Shown here: positions 45,910-52,931 of the stretch, in pieces
Layout: each line of letters starts with the position of its first letter
Position numbering within the stretch: the stretch's first letter is position 1
Assembly: GCA_963803245.1 (NCBI GenBank)
Contig: CAWDLI010000015.1
Location: 124,001-188,000 of the forward strand
DNA from: JACVRW01 sp963803245
GTDB taxonomy: Bacteria; Actinomycetota; Thermoleophilia; Solirubrobacterales; Thermoleophilaceae
Direction: 5' to 3'
DNA length: 64,000 nucleotides
The notes under the pieces: generated by a model
What the model saw: the letters and a program-made list of their open reading frames with translations, nothing else
Told to the model about the DNA's origin: nothing
Database searches by the model: none
Made by a program: the position numbers and the translations under genes

Positions 45910-46444
45910 GCCTGGCGACGAGCTCCTCAATCCGGCCACCGGGTTGCGGACCGTGTTCCGCGAGACCGCCAGGTGCACCGGCGGCGAGCTGCTCCAGGTG
46001 GACTGGATCGGCGCTCCCGGCTGGGCGAGCGGCCCCGACCACGTCCATCCACATCAGGAGGAGCGCTTCGAGGTCCTCTGCGGCCGGCTCGGGCTGCGGG
46101 TGAACGGCGTCGAGGTCGTTCACGACCCCGGCGACGTGATCGTGGCCCCGGCGGGGTCGCCCCACGCGGCTTGGAACGCGGGCGACGAGGACGTGCATGT
46201 CCTGGTCGATTTCCGGCCCGCCCTGAGGACGGAGGTGGCCTTCGAGACGCTCGTGTGCCTCGCACGCGCCGGGAAGACCACCGGGGCGGGCGTCCCGAGG
46301 AACCCGCTGCGGCTGGCGCTGATCCTGCGCCATTTCGAGGAAGAGATCCATCTCGTACGCCCGCCGCTGGCCGTTCAGCGCGTGGTCTTCGGCGCGCTGG
46401 CCAGGCTCGGGAAGCTGATCGGGTACCGCCCCGAGTACCCCTAG
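45902..46444 (+). CDS. Cupin-domain protein
   Basis: A 180-residue protein with a single cupin barrel (about 25-105): HVHPHQEERFEVLCGRLGLRVNG carries the first metal ligands, and APAGSPHAAWNAGDEDVHVLVDF the second motif. A helical C-terminal part (about 110-180, GAGVPRNPLRLALILRHFEEEIHLV) contains no known catalytic site. GTG 45902 overlaps the sigma gene stop by 8 bp, so it is translationally coupled to the ECF sigma factor. A sensory or anti-sigma-like role is possible but not supported by motifs. Confidence 0.8.
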   Translation: MVRPGDELLNPATGLRTVFRETARCTGGELLQVDWIGAPGWASGPDHVHPHQEERFEVLCGRLGLRVNGVEVVHDPGDVIVAPAGSPHAAWNAGDEDVHVLVDFRPALRTEVAFETLVCLARAGKTTGAGVPRNPLRLALILRHFEEEIHLVRPPLAVQRVVFGALARLGKLIGYRPEYP

Positions 46445-46455
46445 GCGCGCCCAGC

Positions 46456-46461
46456 TAGGGT
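46456..46461 (+). promoter_or_regulatory. -10 box of the acyltransferase gene
   Basis: TAGGGT ends six bases before the ATG at 46468. No Shine-Dalgarno sequence fits between, so the transcript should start at the ATG. Confidence 0.5.
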
Positions 46462-46467
46462 CGCGTC

Positions 46468-47520
46468 ATGCGCGTACGGCGGGTCACGTCCGGCCCACTC
46501 TTCCCGGCCGAGGGACCGCGCGGGGCCCGGCTGCAGCGCCGCGCGAAGGGCATGGCCATCGAGGCGGGCGGATTCGTCCTGCTCACCCTGGCGCTGCCGC
46601 TGGTGCTCCCGCTCGCGGCGCTGGTGGACCTGGCGCTGTGGGTCGTTCGCCGCAAGCCGTGGATGGCCGTTCGGCTGGCCCTGATGGCGTGGTGGTTCCT
46701 GTTCGGCGAGCTGAGGGGCATCGCCGGCCTGGCGGCGATCTACCTGATCACGGGCGGCCCGCTGGGCCGCGGATCGCTCAGGCGCCGGCGTCTCGTCTAC
46801 GACCTGCGCATCCACTGGGCACGCAGCCACCTGGAGGGCATCCGCGTGCTGTTCGGGCTGACCTTCGAGATCGAGGGCCTCGAGCAGGCCGGGCCGGGAC
46901 CGGTGCTCATCCTGATCCGGCACGCGAGCATCATCGACAACGCGCTTCCAGACGCCGTGATCGGTCACGCCCACGGGATCGGCCTGCGGTTCGTGATCAA
47001 GCACGAGCTGGAGATGCTCCCCACGATCGACATCGGCGGGCGCTGGGTGCCCACGAACTTCGTGCGCCGGGCTTCAGAGGACCCTGCCGGAGAGGTGGCC
47101 CGCCTGCGGCGTCTCGCGCACGACCTGGGCGAGGGCGAGGGCATCCTCATCTATCCGGAGGGGACTCGGCACACACCCGAGAAGCTTGCTCGCGCGCAGG
47201 AGCTGATAGCCGAGCGCCATCCGGCGATCGCGCCGCTGGCCAACCGGCTGCGCCACCTGCTCCCGCCGCGGCTGGGAGGACCGCTGGCGCTGCTCGAGGA
47301 GAGCCGCGGGGCCGACGTCGTGGTCTGCGGCCACGTGGGCCTCGACGGCTTCGAGTACATCCGCGACATCTGGGCCGGCGGACTCGTGGGCACCACCGTC
47401 CGGGTGCGCTTCTGGCGCTATCCCGCGGCTGACGTGCCCGCCGGTGAGGAGGAGCGCACCGTGTGGCTGTACGAGCGCTGGCAGCTCCTCGACGACTGGG
47501 TCGGCAAGCAGCGGGCGTAG
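46468..47520 (+). CDS. PlsC-like lysophospholipid/glycerol-phosphate acyltransferase
   Basis: A 350-residue membrane-associated acyltransferase. Three N-terminal hydrophobic stretches (about 30-100) precede the acyltransferase motif I, seen as IRHASIIDNALP (H-x4-D), and motif III YPEGTRHTP (about 229). It probably acylates lysophosphatidic acid or a related lipid. The ATG is fixed by the TAGGGT box. The C-terminus (EERTVWLYERWQLLDDWV) is conserved in character, so its 103-bp overlap with the convergent lipase is likely due to a damaged lipase end. Confidence 0.83.
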   Translation: MRVRRVTSGPLFPAEGPRGARLQRRAKGMAIEAGGFVLLTLALPLVLPLAALVDLALWVVRRKPWMAVRLALMAWWFLFGELRGIAGLAAIYLITGGPLGRGSLRRRRLVYDLRIHWARSHLEGIRVLFGLTFEIEGLEQAGPGPVLILIRHASIIDNALPDAVIGHAHGIGLRFVIKHELEMLPTIDIGGRWVPTNFVRRASEDPAGEVARLRRLAHDLGEGEGILIYPEGTRHTPEKLARAQELIAERHPAIAPLANRLRHLLPPRLGGPLALLEESRGADVVVCGHVGLDGFEYIRDIWAGGLVGTTVRVRFWRYPAADVPAGEEERTVWLYERWQLLDDWVGKQRA

Positions 47521-48449
47521 GCCGCGATCTTCGGCTCGCGGTCGTTCGAGGCGGCGTTGCGCGCAAAGAAGCCGGTGAGGAACGCACCGGTGAACGACAG
47601 CGTCGCCGGGTCGGCCTCCGGCATGTACCGCCTGGCGCAGGCCTTGCTCGGGAGACGGGTCACCGAAGCAGGGCCGCGATGCGATCGAGCGTCGAGGAAC
47701 AGCCGGTACGCCACGTTGTCGGCCAGGGCGGCGAAGTGGTCGACCTCGCGTCCCGGGCAGACCCGTTGAAGCAGGACATGGTGAATTCCTCGACGGCGGC
47801 TGGCCGCGGGCTGGGGAGTTATCAGCGCGTCGTTCTTCGAGGAGATGGAGGTGATCGCCACGCCCTTGGGGAGCGGCGCGGCCCGCAGCGCCGCCAGGAA
47901 GCGCGAGCCCTTCGTGATCTGGCGCAGCGCCGCGGTGCAATGGCCGCCCGGTGCGCACAGCCCGCTCGACGAGGTCGTGCCCGAGTGAGGCGTGGCGAGC
48001 GTGACCAGGTCCGAGACCGAGCGGGCCACGTCGGGCCAGAAGGTCAGCGCCCATAGCTCGTCGAGCCCGCCGTGCTGGTGGCCGAGGAGCGTGACCCTGC
48101 GCCCGGTCACCCTCGACATTCTCCGCACGGCGAACACCACGTGCTCGGCGGTCTTCTGAAGGTCGCCGTATCCCTCGTCGGGCACCGAGATCGAGCAGAA
48201 GGGGATCCCGTCGGCCCTCAGCTGCGGGACGTAGTTCCAGCCGTACGACAGCGTGGCGCTCGAGAACGCCGGGGTCAGGAGCACCGGGGCCCGGTTGCTC
48301 TCGGCAAAGCCCCTGCTGCACGTCAGCGCCGCCGCGAGCTTGGAGCGCGCGACTCCCAGCGAAGGACCGTCGGCCCCACCGCGCGAGTCCGCTGCCGCGG
48401 CAGACGGGACGAGGGCGAAGGCGAGTACGCAGAGAAGGAGGCGGCGCAC
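47418..48449 (-). CDS. Secreted class 2 lipase-like alpha/beta-hydrolase lacking the nucleophile serine
   Basis: An exported hydrolase related to triacylglycerol lipases: signal peptide (about 1-20, ending SAAAA), PVLLTPAFSSATLSYGWNYVPQL, then the nucleophile-elbow region, ATPHSGT, and VDHFAALADNVAYRLFLDA holding the usual His. The elbow, expected as GHSxGG, reads LLGHQHGGL at about residue 122, so serine is absent. A compensating indel pair could explain this. The family would end near residue 315 (FFARNAASND); the frame instead runs on 25 residues into the acyltransferase gene. GTG 48449 has TAGGGT 8 nt upstream, overlapping the stop of the preceding gene. Confidence 0.7.
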   Translation of the reverse strand: MRRLLLCVLAFALVPSAAAADSRGGADGPSLGVARSKLAAALTCSRGFAESNRAPVLLTPAFSSATLSYGWNYVPQLRADGIPFCSISVPDEGYGDLQKTAEHVVFAVRRMSRVTGRRVTLLGHQHGGLDELWALTFWPDVARSVSDLVTLATPHSGTTSSSGLCAPGGHCTAALRQITKGSRFLAALRAAPLPKGVAITSISSKNDALITPQPAASRRRGIHHVLLQRVCPGREVDHFAALADNVAYRLFLDARSHRGPASVTRLPSKACARRYMPEADPATLSFTGAFLTGFFARNAASNDREPKIAAYARCLPTQSSRSCQRSYSHTVRSSSPAGTSAAG

Positions 48450-48460
48450 GGGCGGCCACC

Positions 48461-49360
48461 CTACTCGGAGCTGTCCACCATCCTCTGAGGCGCCCTGCCC
48501 TCGAGCGCCGCCTCGAGCTGGGGCGTGAGGCGGTCGAGCGCGTAGGGCAGGCTCAACGGGCTGATGAAGTACAGCGCCCCCGCGAGCGTCGCGTCGGTGT
48601 ACACCGAGCGGTGCTCCGACACCGCGCTGAGCTTGCCGAAGGTGGGGACCTTCTTGAGGGCGGCGACATCGGAGGCCTTCTCCGTCGCGAACACGATCAC
48701 GTCGGCGTCGAGCACGTCGAGGCGCTCCTCGGAGATGCCCACCTGCTCGCCCTCCCGCTCGATGAGCGGTGTGAGCTTCGGGTTGATCCTGAAGCCCAGC
48801 ATCGTGAGGAAGTCGGTCGCCAGCCCGTCGGGGTAGGCGTAGATGAGCCCGTCGTAGAAGCCGTTCTGGCTGAACGTGGCCGTCTTTCCCTTGAACTCGG
48901 GGTGGGCCGCCGCGACCTTCGCGTAGTCGTCCTTGATCCCGTCGACGAGCTCACGACCCTCGCGCGGCTTGCCCAGGGCGGCCGCGATCAGCTCGGTCTG
49001 CTGGTCCCACGGGGAGAAGTAGCGGGTGCTGCCCTTGCCGGGGGCGATCGTGGGGGCCAGCTGCGAGAGCCTCTCGTAGTCGCCCTGTCGCATGCCGGAG
49101 TTCACGCCGAGGATGAGATCCGGGCGAAGGGCGGCGATCCTCTCGAACTCGAACCCGTCCCCGTTGTCGAGGACCGTCGGCTTGGTGTCGCCGAGCGCCG
49201 CCCGTGCCCACGGCCACACCGCGTACGGCTGGCCGCCGTACCACTCGGATGTCGCGACCGGCTTGTAGCCGAGGGCGAGGACCGTGTCCTGCTCGTTCAG
49301 GCCCACCACCACGATGCGCCGCGGCCTGGCCGGCACCGTGGTCGTGCCGTACTTGTTACC
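48461..49360 (-). pseudogene. Iron-siderophore substrate-binding protein, 5' end missing
   Basis: The readable part is a FepB/FhuD-type periplasmic binding protein: KYGTTTVPARPRRIVVVG, YGGQPYAVWPW, ALRPDLILGV, YERLSQLAPTIA, and DLDVLDADVIVFAT-like and DATLAGALYFISPLSLPYALDRL segments. Homology begins at NKYGTTT around 49356; upstream the frame turns into an antisense reading of the neighbouring ATPase, with no signal peptide or lipobox. The gene is therefore truncated at its start and joined directly to a truncated ATPase gene. It would bind a ferric siderophore if exported. Confidence 0.75.
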
Positions 49361-49815
49361 AGCGGCTGCTGCGCCAGTGGTCGCACGAAGACGAGCACGC
49401 CGTGCGAGAAGCGATGGCACAGACCGCCGTCGACCCGCTGGCCGAGCGCCTGGTGGACGAGCTCTCCGGGGGCCAGCGCCAGCGCGTCTGGCTCGCGATG
49501 GCGCTCGCGCAGTCCACACCGCTGCTGCTGCTCGACGAGCCGACGACCTTCCTCGACATCGCCCACCAGGTGGAGGTGCTCGACCTCTGCTCCAAGTTGC
49601 ACCGGCAGGGACGAACGCTCGTGGCCGTGCTTCACGACCTCAACCACGCCTGCCGCTATGCGACACACCTGATCGCCATGCGCGAAGGCGCCGTGGTCGC
49701 CCAGGGCGAGCCCTCCAAGATCGTGGACGCCGACCTCGTGGAAGCGGTGTTCGGCCTGCGCTGCCTGGTGGTGCCGTGCCCCGCCAGCGGGGCCCCGATG
49801 GTTGTGCCGAAATAA
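49358..49815 (+). pseudogene. Iron-siderophore ABC ATPase, 5' half missing
   Basis: The 3' half of a FepC/FecE-type ATPase: QRLLRQWSHEDEHAVREAM, signature LSGGQRQRVWLAMALAQ, Walker B LLLLDEPTTFLD, switch His in VLHDLNHACRYATHL, and C-terminal GLRCLVVPCPASGAPMVVPK. Everything before RLLRQW, including Walker A, is absent. The coding sequence begins abruptly at about 49358, exactly where the divergent binding-protein gene is cut. Non-functional as it stands. No permease genes (fepD/fepG type) are present between them. Confidence 0.8.
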
Positions 49816-49885
49816 GGTCGGTGCGCAGCCGGCCGAGCCGGCTGCTTCCGCTAGGCGACCTCCTGACGACGACCCTCCCGGAGCC

Positions 49886-49914
49886 TTGCCACGGTTGGCG
49901 CGGCAGGGTACGGT
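49886..49914 (+). promoter_or_regulatory. Promoter of the DUF6529-cytochrome c unit (leaderless)
   Basis: TTGCCA (49886-49891), a 17-bp spacer and TACGGT (49909-49914) form a near-ideal housekeeping promoter. The -10 box ends six bases before the GTG at 49921, so the transcript is expected to begin with the start codon. Confidence 0.62.
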
Positions 49915-49920
49915 CGGCCG

Positions 49921-50481
49921 GTGAGCGCGACTGCCGTGGACCGGCCGCCGAACGCCGCGCCCCGGCTGCTCGGCGCGGCCGCTCTCGGCGCCGCGGTGGC
50001 CGTCGCGCTCGGCGTCTACGGACGGGTGCACGATCCGAGCCAGGAGCTCGTGTTCACGCTCTTCTTCTCGTCGACGATCGCGATGAAGGTCTGGCTGGCC
50101 AGCGTGGCGGTGGCGTTCGCGGTGTTCCAGCTGTTGAGCGCGCTCTGGGTGTTCGGGAAGCTGCCGTTCGCGGCACCCGCGTGGGCCGGCACGGCGCACC
50201 GGATGTCGGGACGGCTGGCGTTCATCGTCTCGCTCCCGGTCGCGTACCACTGCCTCTGGTCGCTCGGCTTTCAGGACACCGACACGCGTGTGCTGCTGCA
50301 TTCGCTGTTCGGCTGCAGCGTCTACGGAGCGTTCGCGGCGAAGGTCACGATCGTCAACTCGAGGGGTCTCCCGAGCGTGGCGCTGCCGGTCGCCGGCGGC
50401 ATCATGTTCGCCGTCCTGATCGGGGCCTGGCTCACGAGCGCGCTCTGGTTCATCGACAACCAGGGCTGGCCCAGCATCTGA
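49921..50481 (+). CDS. DUF6529 family membrane protein
   Basis: A 186-residue protein with five predicted membrane helices. The pattern MKVWLASVAVAFAVFQLLSALWVF, HRMSGRLAFIVSLPVAYHCLW and VLLHSLFGCSVYGAFAAKV matches the DUF6529 family. Histidines in the middle helices (AHRMSG, AYHCLW, LLHSLF) are spaced as in small b-type cytochromes, so heme binding is plausible. The next gene, 4 bp away, encodes a membrane-anchored cytochrome c, which suggests the pair makes one electron-transfer unit. Function is otherwise unknown. Confidence 0.82.
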   Translation: MSATAVDRPPNAAPRLLGAAALGAAVAVALGVYGRVHDPSQELVFTLFFSSTIAMKVWLASVAVAFAVFQLLSALWVFGKLPFAAPAWAGTAHRMSGRLAFIVSLPVAYHCLWSLGFQDTDTRVLLHSLFGCSVYGAFAAKVTIVNSRGLPSVALPVAGGIMFAVLIGAWLTSALWFIDNQGWPSI

Positions 50482-50485
50482 GCCC

Positions 50486-50899
50486 ATGCTCCGCGGAGTC
50501 GACACGGCGCTGGAGCTGATCGGCTGGTCGCTCGCCGTGTTCTTCGTGATCCTCCTGTTCGCGGGCCCGCGCGTCATCGCCGAGGACAAGCCCGAGACGC
50601 GGGACGCCGCGGCCGGTGACACCGGCGGAGCCGGTGACGCCGGTGACGCCGGGGAAGCCGGAGGAGACGCCGCGCCCGACCAGGGCCAGGTCGTCTTCAC
50701 CGACACGTGCGGCTCGTGCCACACCCTCTCCGCGGCCGGCACGTCGGGATCGGTGGGCCCCAGCCTCGACGGCAACTCGCTCGACGCCGCGGCGATCGAG
50801 GGCATCGTGCGCGACGGCTCCGGCGGGATGCCGGCGCTCGGCGGAACGCTCTCGGACGCCGAGATCGAGGCCGTGGCCGCGTTCGTCGCCGGCAACTAG
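50486..50899 (+). CDS. Membrane-anchored monoheme cytochrome c
   Basis: A 137-residue protein with an N-terminal membrane helix (about 9-28), a flexible Gly/Asp/Ala-rich linker (about 36-62), and a small cytochrome c domain (about 65-137). The domain has the heme motif CGSCH (about 75-79), the GxVGPSL segment and a likely distal methionine in GGMPALGG. It follows the DUF6529 gene by 4 bp. It likely carries electrons outside the membrane. The upstream ccdA-type maturation gene at the left window edge is consistent with c-type cytochrome use. Confidence 0.88.
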   Translation: MLRGVDTALELIGWSLAVFFVILLFAGPRVIAEDKPETRDAAAGDTGGAGDAGDAGEAGGDAAPDQGQVVFTDTCGSCHTLSAAGTSGSVGPSLDGNSLDAAAIEGIVRDGSGGMPALGGTLSDAEIEAVAAFVAGN

Positions 50900-50906
50900 T
50901 TTCTCG

Positions 50907-50912
50907 TAACCT
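50907..50912 (+). promoter_or_regulatory. -10 box of the CHRD-type kinase gene
   Basis: TAACCT ends seven bases before the GTG at 50920, directly after the cytochrome c stop. The kinase therefore probably has its own leaderless transcript rather than depending on the cytochrome operon. Confidence 0.45.
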
Positions 50913-50919
50913 CCAGACC

Positions 50920-52875
50920 GTGAATGACCCTGCGGGTGTGACGAGGCTTGAGCCGGGTTCGTTGTTTGCGGGCTATCGGATTGAGGGTTTGGTCGATCGT
51001 GGTGGGATGGGGGTTGTCTACAAGGCCTCGGATGTGGATTTGGACCGCACGGTGGCTTTGAAGATCATTGCCCCGGAGCACACCCAGAACCCTGATGCGG
51101 TGGCGCGTTTCAAGGTCGAGGCGAGGTTGGCTGCCTCGCTGGAGCATCCGAACATCGTGCCGATCCACCGCGGCGGCGAGTTCGAGGGGGTGCTCTACCT
51201 GGCGATGCGCTTCGTGCCCGGCACCAACCTGCGCGCCCGGGTCGACCGCGGCCAGCTCGAGATGGGCGAGATCCAGCGGGTGATCGGCTCGGTCGCGGCG
51301 GCGCTCGACGCGGCCCACCAGGCCGGCCTCGTGCACCGCGACGTGAAGCCGGGCAACATCCTGATCTCGGGGGAGGGCGAGGGCGAGCACGTCTACCTGA
51401 CCGACTTCGGGCTCACCAAACGGCTCGGGTCCGCGGGCTCGTTGACGCGCACGGGCGCCTGGGTCGGCACCCCCGACTATGTCGCCCCGGAGCAGATCCA
51501 GGCCGGCAAGGTCGACGGCCGCACAGACGTCTACTCGCTGGGCTGTGTGCTCTACGAAATGCTGACCGGCTCCGTCGCGTTCCCGCGCGACAACGACATG
51601 GCAAAGCTCTGGGCCCACGTCACAGACCCCCCACCACCACCCACACTCAGACGCCCAGACCTGGTTCCGGCGTTCGATCAGGTGGTGGCGCGGGCCACGG
51701 CGAAGGATCCTGACGAGCGCTACGCCACGACGACCGAGTTCGCCGCCGCCGTCGATGGCGCGGCTGACGCGCAGCGTGCGAAGCCCGAGCCCGGCGCTCT
51801 CCAGGAGACGCGACTGGCGGGCGCCCCACCCCCCGCGCCGGCGGAGCCCGAGCACGACCTGTTCATCGCCGGATCCGTGGGCGGAGCGCCGGTGCCGCCG
51901 CCCGTCGAGCCGCCGCCCGCCGAGCCGCAGCGCACGGTCCCCCCGCCCGTCGACCCGCAGGGCACCGTGCCCCCGCCGACCGAGCGCCCCGCGCAACGCC
52001 CGCCCGCTGCGCAACCCCCGGCCCCACCCCCGCCCCCTGCGCAACCCCCGCCGGCGAGCCGGCCGGAGCCGGAGCGTTCCGGACCGAGCGCACCGAGCAG
52101 GCCCGCCCGGCGGCGCTGGCCGGTGGTGGCCGGCGTCGCGCTGCTCGTGGGCGCTGCCGCGGCGGCGGCGGTCCTCGCCACGAGCTCGTCCGACGACGAC
52201 TCTCCGGAGGACCTCGGGCAGCGGGTGCCGGCGACCCTGAGCCCGGTGCCCACCAACAAGGTCGACGGTCTCGGGGACGCGACCATCCGGCTGAACGGGA
52301 ACACGGCCACGGTCTCGCTCAAGACGAACGGGCTGCTCGACGGCGAGCCGCATGCGATGCACATCCACGCGGGCGAGAAGGGCGCGTGCCCGACGGTGGA
52401 GGCCGCGCGGGAGCACAACGGGCACCTGTCCATCAGCACCCTCGACGGTGCAGCGTTCTACGGGCATCCGCGCGTGGCCCTGACCACGAGGGGCGACATC
52501 GGCGTGGCCAGCATCCTGGAGTTCCCGCGCTACCCGGACACCGGGAAGATCAGCTACGAGCGCACGATCAAGCTCCGGCCGAGGACCGTCCGCTTCGTCC
52601 GCAGGAACCTCGCCGTCATCGTCATTCACGGCATCGACTACAACGGGAACGGCGCCTACGACGAAACACTCGGCGGAAGCGACCTCAACCCGGCGCTGTC
52701 GGGTGAGGCCACCGCGCCGGCGCTCTGCGGCGAGCTTCTCGCAGGGCAGGCCGCGCAGCAGAACGCGCGGAGCCCGGACGCCCCGCAGGTGTACACGGCC
52801 TCGCTGGGCCTCCCACCGGGCACGCGCAACGTGATCGTCCCGGATCTCATCTGTCACCTGGGCAGGACGATCTGA
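50920..52875 (+). CDS. Ser/Thr protein kinase with extracytoplasmic CHRD-like domain
   Basis: A 651-residue receptor kinase. The Hanks domain (about 15-285) has glycine loop DRGGMGVVYKA, Lys in VALKII, HRDVKPGN (about 140) and TDFGLTK (about 160). A Pro-rich linker (about 300-390, many PPP) precedes one membrane helix (about 397-418). The outer domain (about 435-610; ATIRLNGNTATVSLKTNGL and PHAMHIHAGEKGACP) resembles CHRD modules. The first 70 or so codons use T-ending codons (GTT, GAT, GCT, TTG) unlike the rest, suggesting recombination. Phosphoglucomutase follows, so its targets may lie in carbohydrate metabolism; that is inference. Confidence 0.85.
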   Translation: MNDPAGVTRLEPGSLFAGYRIEGLVDRGGMGVVYKASDVDLDRTVALKIIAPEHTQNPDAVARFKVEARLAASLEHPNIVPIHRGGEFEGVLYLAMRFVPGTNLRARVDRGQLEMGEIQRVIGSVAAALDAAHQAGLVHRDVKPGNILISGEGEGEHVYLTDFGLTKRLGSAGSLTRTGAWVGTPDYVAPEQIQAGKVDGRTDVYSLGCVLYEMLTGSVAFPRDNDMAKLWAHVTDPPPPPTLRRPDLVPAFDQVVARATAKDPDERYATTTEFAAAVDGAADAQRAKPEPGALQETRLAGAPPPAPAEPEHDLFIAGSVGGAPVPPPVEPPPAEPQRTVPPPVDPQGTVPPPTERPAQRPPAAQPPAPPPPPAQPPPASRPEPERSGPSAPSRPARRRWPVVAGVALLVGAAAAAAVLATSSSDDDSPEDLGQRVPATLSPVPTNKVDGLGDATIRLNGNTATVSLKTNGLLDGEPHAMHIHAGEKGACPTVEAAREHNGHLSISTLDGAAFYGHPRVALTTRGDIGVASILEFPRYPDTGKISYERTIKLRPRTVRFVRRNLAVIVIHGIDYNGNGAYDETLGGSDLNPALSGEATAPALCGELLAGQAAQQNARSPDAPQVYTASLGLPPGTRNVIVPDLICHLGRTI

Positions 52876-52931
52876 GCGCCGGAGTCAGCCCGCTCGCCGG
52901 GCAGCTGCCGGACCCGTCGAGCCTGATCGAC

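Noticed and set aside
47418..47520. Lipase C-terminal extension overlapping the acyltransferase as a real dual-coding region
   Set aside because: The acyltransferase end is conserved in character, whereas the lipase extension is Ser/Arg-rich and unlike the family; loss of the lipase stop or a frameshift is more likely.
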